DNA of 8,120 bases from Desulfatibacillaceae bacterium. GTDB lineage: Bacteria; Desulfobacterota; Desulfobacteria; Desulfobacterales; Desulfatibacillaceae. Under the pieces are notes generated by a model. It ran no database searches. It had not been told where the DNA came from and worked only from the letters and a program-made list of their open reading frames with translations. This document shows positions 5,684-8,120 of this stretch, one piece after another. The position numbers and the translations under genes were made by a program. The stretch spans positions 1-8,120 of the forward strand of contig JASEHB010000087.1 of the NCBI GenBank assembly GCA_030018745.1. The letters run 5' to 3'. How positions within the stretch are numbered: the stretch's first letter is position 1; each line of letters starts with the position of its first letter.

Positions 5684-7237
5684 TTATTCGTTTATCCGCC
5701 CCCAAAGGGCAAAAAGCAGAACAAAAAGGGCAAAAAGGCATATCCAGTCGCCCAGGCGCTGGTAGATTGTTTTATTGTGCAGCATCACAACCTGCTGGTT
5801 TATGCTTGCCATTTCAAAGAGGCCGGTTTTTGCGGCAATTTCCCCCAATGGCGTTATGACAGCGGATATGCCGCTGTTTGAAGCCCTTAAAACCATGCGC
5901 CTGTTTTCAACTGCCCGCAGTTGCGAGGCCAAAAGATGAACAAAGGGCATGGCCGAATTCCCAAACCAGGTGTCATTGCTTATGTTGACAAGGATTCCTG
6001 CCCCGCAGTCAAGGGATTTTGCCACAAAGCGCGGATAGATTGATTCAAAGCAGATGGAAACCCCAATGGCCCCAAAGGGCGTTTCAACGCAGGCGCTTGT
6101 TTTGCCCGGCAAAAAGTTGGCAGGCGCATTGTAGTAAGTGCCAAGCACATCAAAAGGCGCATTTTCGGCCCAGGGCAGCAGAATGTTTTTGTCATAGGCC
6201 CTGGCAGGGCCGTTGCCGGGCAGAAAATAGGCGCTGTTGAAAACCTGCCCGCCTTGCGGGTCAACGCGCAGCCCCCCGGTGATGAGCATCCTGTCCGGCC
6301 CCATCTGCCTTATCAGCTCCCTGAAGAAATCCCCGGTGAGTTCCGGGGTGGAGTTGAGCACGGTTTCGGGCCAAACAACAATGCAGTTCCGGCAGTCCTG
6401 GCGGCATTGGCTCATATCAAGGTGGGTCTTGACGCGGGAGTAGAAACCCATGCCGCTCCATCGCTCTTTCTGGCCAAAGCTTGCCTGCACAATTACAGCG
6501 CAAAGGGCCTGGCCCTCATTTTGAGCCTGTTGAACCCGCGCTTTAATCTGGACGGGCCGGATGATGCCGTAAATGCCCGGCAGCAGAAGGGCCAGCAAAA
6601 GGGCGGCAAGGACTAACCGGTTGGCTTTGGCAAAATCTTTAAGCCATGCTGCTGCGTTTTCGCCCTGCTCCCTTTGCCCGGCCCTTTTTTCCGAAAACAA
6701 AATCAGCAAAAGAGCAACAATTCCGTTAACTGCTGCGGCAAGAAAGCACAGACCGTAAAGCCCCCAAATATCTGCGCTCTGGGAAAAGATTTTGGACTGG
6801 GCCAGGGCATAGCCAATGCTGCCCCAGGGAATAAAAAAGGGCAGTATTTCCTTGAGGTACTCAAAAAGGGTCCAAGTGGCGGGAGCAACAAGGGCAAAAT
6901 AAAAAAGCCCGGCTTTTTTAGGGGCAAGCCAGTAAAGGCAGAGGGCGAAAAACCCGAAAAGCAGGGCCTGGGGAAGAATGCCAGCGCCAAGCAAAAAGGC
7001 AACGGCAACCATTGCCGGTTTCTCGTACTCGTTCACCAGGGCCTGATAAAGCCAGTGGCCAAGGCCGGTGAACATGAGGCCCCCGAACAGAAAGCCCCGC
7101 AAAAATGCCTGAAAAAGGCCCTTGCAGCGGTTTATGCTGACAAGAAGGGGAACAAGGGAAAAAAAGCCAAGCCACCACAGGCCGGGTGTTGGCAGGGCAA
7201 GAACGAAGGCTATGGCGGAAAGGAAGGGGCCTATCAC
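5684..7237 (-). CDS. lnt: Apolipoprotein N-acyltransferase (Lnt)
   Basis: Integral inner-membrane enzyme that transfers an acyl chain from phospholipid to the N-terminal Cys of diacylated lipoproteins, completing lipoprotein maturation. 517 residues, normal length. The N-terminal half has multiple hydrophobic helices (to about 225), then a periplasmic nitrilase-fold domain, and a last membrane helix (about 498-513). The catalytic triad is visible: Glu291 in VVWPE, Lys350 in YDKN, Cys396 in SICFE. The essential-type Glu358 is in WAENAPF, with Trp424 in NDTWF. The start is GTG at 7235-7237: the following MIGPFLSAIAFVLALPTPGL fits the usual Lnt N-terminus, but the Shine-Dalgarno (GGGA) is weak and a slightly earlier start cannot be excluded. 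Oddity: three cysteines (278, 282, 285) sit just before the catalytic Glu. The gene is divergent from the CQLG-repeat gene. Confidence 0.96.
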   Translation of the reverse strand: MIGPFLSAIAFVLALPTPGLWWLGFFSLVPLLVSINRCKGLFQAFLRGFLFGGLMFTGLGHWLYQALVNEYEKPAMVAVAFLLGAGILPQALLFGFFALCLYWLAPKKAGLFYFALVAPATWTLFEYLKEILPFFIPWGSIGYALAQSKIFSQSADIWGLYGLCFLAAAVNGIVALLLILFSEKRAGQREQGENAAAWLKDFAKANRLVLAALLLALLLPGIYGIIRPVQIKARVQQAQNEGQALCAVIVQASFGQKERWSGMGFYSRVKTHLDMSQCRQDCRNCIVVWPETVLNSTPELTGDFFRELIRQMGPDRMLITGGLRVDPQGGQVFNSAYFLPGNGPARAYDKNILLPWAENAPFDVLGTYYNAPANFLPGKTSACVETPFGAIGVSICFESIYPRFVAKSLDCGAGILVNISNDTWFGNSAMPFVHLLASQLRAVENRRMVLRASNSGISAVITPLGEIAAKTGLFEMASINQQVVMLHNKTIYQRLGDWICLFALFVLLFALWGRINE

Positions 7238-7302
7238 TTGGATTTCCCAACAGGCTCTATAGTTAAAATGGATGCAAGGGCTTTGACTGCCGGTTATTTG
7301 GC

Positions 7303-7331
7303 TTGTCCCCCTGTAAAGAATGCACTATGAT
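7303..7331 (+). promoter_or_regulatory. Candidate sigma70 promoter for the CQLG-repeat gene
   Basis: TTGTCC (7303-7308, four of six -35 bases) and TATGAT (7326-7331, five of six -10 bases) are separated by exactly 17 bases. A start near 7338 would leave a leader of about 85 bases before the ATG at 7423. That leader contains a small hairpin, CCGGC (7373-7377) with GCCGG (7384-7388), followed by TTTT. Confidence 0.5.
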
Positions 7332-7422
7332 TTTATTATTATGCTGGTTTGAGCTTGGCAATGCAACAAGGCCCGGCGGCAAGGCCGGTTTTGGCTTACT
7401 CTTTTTAATGGGGGAAAAACAG

Positions 7423-7839
7423 ATGGGTTTTGCAAAAAAGACAGCCCAGCCCGGCCCCAAGGCAGATATGGCGGTCGTGGAGGCAGTAAAAAGGGTGGCA
7501 AAAAAGGAAATAGGCTGTGCGCGGGCTTTTGCCCTGGCCGATGAGCTTGGGGTGGAGCCGATAGTTGTGGGCCGGGCCGCTGATGAGGCGAAAATTCGGC
7601 TTGTCCGCTGCCAGTTGGGGATTTTTGGCTACAAGCCCCAGAAAAAGATTCTTGAGCCTGCTTCCCCGCCTCCTTCGGCCATTGCCAAGGCCTTGGCTCA
7701 ACAGGCAAAGGATGGGCGCATATCCTGCAAGGATGTTTGGGCGCTTGCCAAGCAGTTGGGCGTTATCCGCATGGATGTGGCAGCCTCCTGCGAGGCCTTG
7801 AACATCCGTATAAAGCCCTGCCAGTTGGGGGCTTTTTAA
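7423..7839 (+). CDS. Small basic protein of two tandem HTH-like 'CQLG' repeats, function unknown
   Basis: 138 residues from the ATG at 7423, chosen because GGGGG (7410-7414) lies 8 bases upstream; an in-frame ATG at 7408 has no such site. I do not recognise a named family. The protein is an internal duplication with a 70-residue period and no gaps across the core: Cys32/Cys102, ALADELGV (37-44)/ALAKQLGV (107-114), Val49/Val119, KIRLVRCQLG (57-66)/NIRIKPCQLG (127-136). Each unit reads helix-LGV-turn-helix followed by an Ile-Arg strand-like segment and Cys-Gln-Leu-Gly, which resembles a small DNA-binding helical fold. The unit linker (72-86) is Pro-rich. Lys and Arg exceed Asp and Glu by about ten, which would suit nucleic-acid binding. 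There is no signal peptide or membrane segment. It is transcribed divergently from lnt. A transcription factor or a Cys-based sensor is possible, but this is inference only. Confidence 0.8.
   Translation: MGFAKKTAQPGPKADMAVVEAVKRVAKKEIGCARAFALADELGVEPIVVGRAADEAKIRLVRCQLGIFGYKPQKKILEPASPPPSAIAKALAQQAKDGRISCKDVWALAKQLGVIRMDVAASCEALNIRIKPCQLGAF
7608..7830 (+). repeat. Direct repeat marking the CQLG duplication
   Basis: The 13 bases CTGCCAGTTGGGG occur identically at 7608-7620 and 7818-7830, 210 bases apart and in the same codon phase. Both encode the core of Cys-Gln-Leu-Gly. The rest of the two units has diverged at DNA level. Confidence 0.8.
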
Positions 7840-7867
7840 TGGAACTCATTTAAAAAAATGTGTTGCT

Positions 7868-7905
7868 CCAGGCGCCAAACAGGCATGAGGCCTTTTGGCG
7901 CCTGG
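7868..7905. terminator. Long GC-rich hairpin between the CQLG-repeat gene and the convergent gene
   Basis: CCAGGCGCCAAA (7868-7879) pairs perfectly with TTTGGCGCCTGG (7894-7905). Inside it AGGC (7881-7884) pairs with GCCT (7890-7893) around a 5-base loop, with one bulged C. No U-run follows on the + strand. On the - strand TTTTTTT begins 9 bases past the stem, an atypical distance. It sits between convergent genes, so a terminator, perhaps factor-assisted, is the likeliest role. Confidence 0.55.
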
Positions 7906-7933
7906 GCTGCCTGGCGCTGCACGAGAATTCTTT

Positions 7934-8120
7934 TCAGTAATTTTCCTTGTCATCATCCTTTACATAATCAATGCCGTCCAGAAGATCCTCGGCAATGCGC
8001 CCCACTTCGGAATTAACCTTGCGGATAAGGTCATAAACGCTGCCGACAGTGCGGTCATGCATTTTTCGGACAGACTTTGCCGTGGGTGCGGCCACATCTA
8101 TGCGCTCTATGGCGTCAAAG
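7934..8120 (-). CDS. C-terminal part of an unrecognised protein (start beyond the window)
   Basis: The last 61 codons of a frame open to the window edge, ending in TGA (7934-7936 on the + strand). The visible residues begin FDAIERIDVAAPTAKSV and continue as an amphipathic, charged helix-like segment (SVYDLIRKVNSEVGRIAEDLL), ending in an acidic tail, DYVKDDDKENY. There are no Cys, no membrane segment and no catalytic motif. Composition and codon use match the neighbours, and no stop interrupts the frame, so it is probably real. I do not recognise the family. The long hairpin downstream (7868-7905) may end its transcript. Confidence 0.6.
   Translation of the reverse strand, partial: FDAIERIDVAAPTAKSVRKMHDRTVGSVYDLIRKVNSEVGRIAEDLLDGIDYVKDDDKENY

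Noticed and set aside
6375..6410. C-x3-C-x2-C of Lnt as a radical-SAM motif
   Set aside because: The surrounding domain is a nitrilase-fold N-acyltransferase with its full triad, so only the spacing is similar.
6674..7330. 218-codon open frame on the + strand
   Set aside because: Antisense to the membrane half of lnt. The Lys/Gly/Pro-rich translation is what hydrophobic codons give when read backwards.
7303..7422. N-terminal extension of the CQLG-repeat protein to 7303
   Set aside because: This stretch holds a good promoter-like sequence and translates to an unrelated Cys-rich segment. The best ribosome-binding site serves the ATG at 7423.

Overview
The window looks like a chromosomal segment of a Gram-negative (diderm) bacterium with moderate G+C content. 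An apolipoprotein N-acyltransferase and a lipase-foldase-like membrane protein both imply an outer membrane and a periplasm. The codon usage and the acyl-CoA dehydrogenase/universal stress protein mix remind me of fatty-acid-oxidising sulfate reducers (Desulfobacterota, Desulfatibacillum-like). That placement is an impression, not a demonstrated assignment. I see no tRNA, rRNA, CRISPR array, insertion sequence or phage gene, and no gene-free stretch longer than about 220 bases.

Left part (1-2849, + strand): a three-gene catabolic cluster. Two acyl-CoA dehydrogenase-like genes overlap by four bases (ATGA) and are followed, 53 bases later, by a small SnoaL/NTF2-fold protein resembling bile-acid 7-alpha-dehydratase-type enzymes. 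The two dehydrogenase proteins have complementary defects. The first keeps the flavin-domain TEPxxGTD motif and the catalytic Glu but lacks the C-terminal FAD motifs. The second has the C-terminal FAD motifs but lacks the TEP motif and has Gly at the catalytic position. This is what an obligate alpha2-beta2 enzyme with its active site at the interface would look like, as known for actinobacterial steroid side-chain dehydrogenases. It is the most interesting observation here.

Middle (2854-5609): a universal stress protein gene on the - strand meets the cluster tail to tail with a 4-base gap. A perfect 16-base palindrome lies upstream of it. Then comes a cytoplasmic-type alpha/beta hydrolase (- strand), and divergently from it a membrane-anchored lipase chaperone (Lif)-like protein with no secreted lipase beside it.

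Right part (5684-8120): lnt (- strand) converges on the chaperone gene across a strong bidirectional hairpin terminator. Divergent from lnt is a small basic protein built from two in-register copies of a helix-turn-helix-like unit ending in Cys-Gln-Leu-Gly, with a good sigma70-type promoter. The window ends in the C-terminal part of an unrecognised, highly charged protein on the - strand, behind a long GC-rich hairpin.
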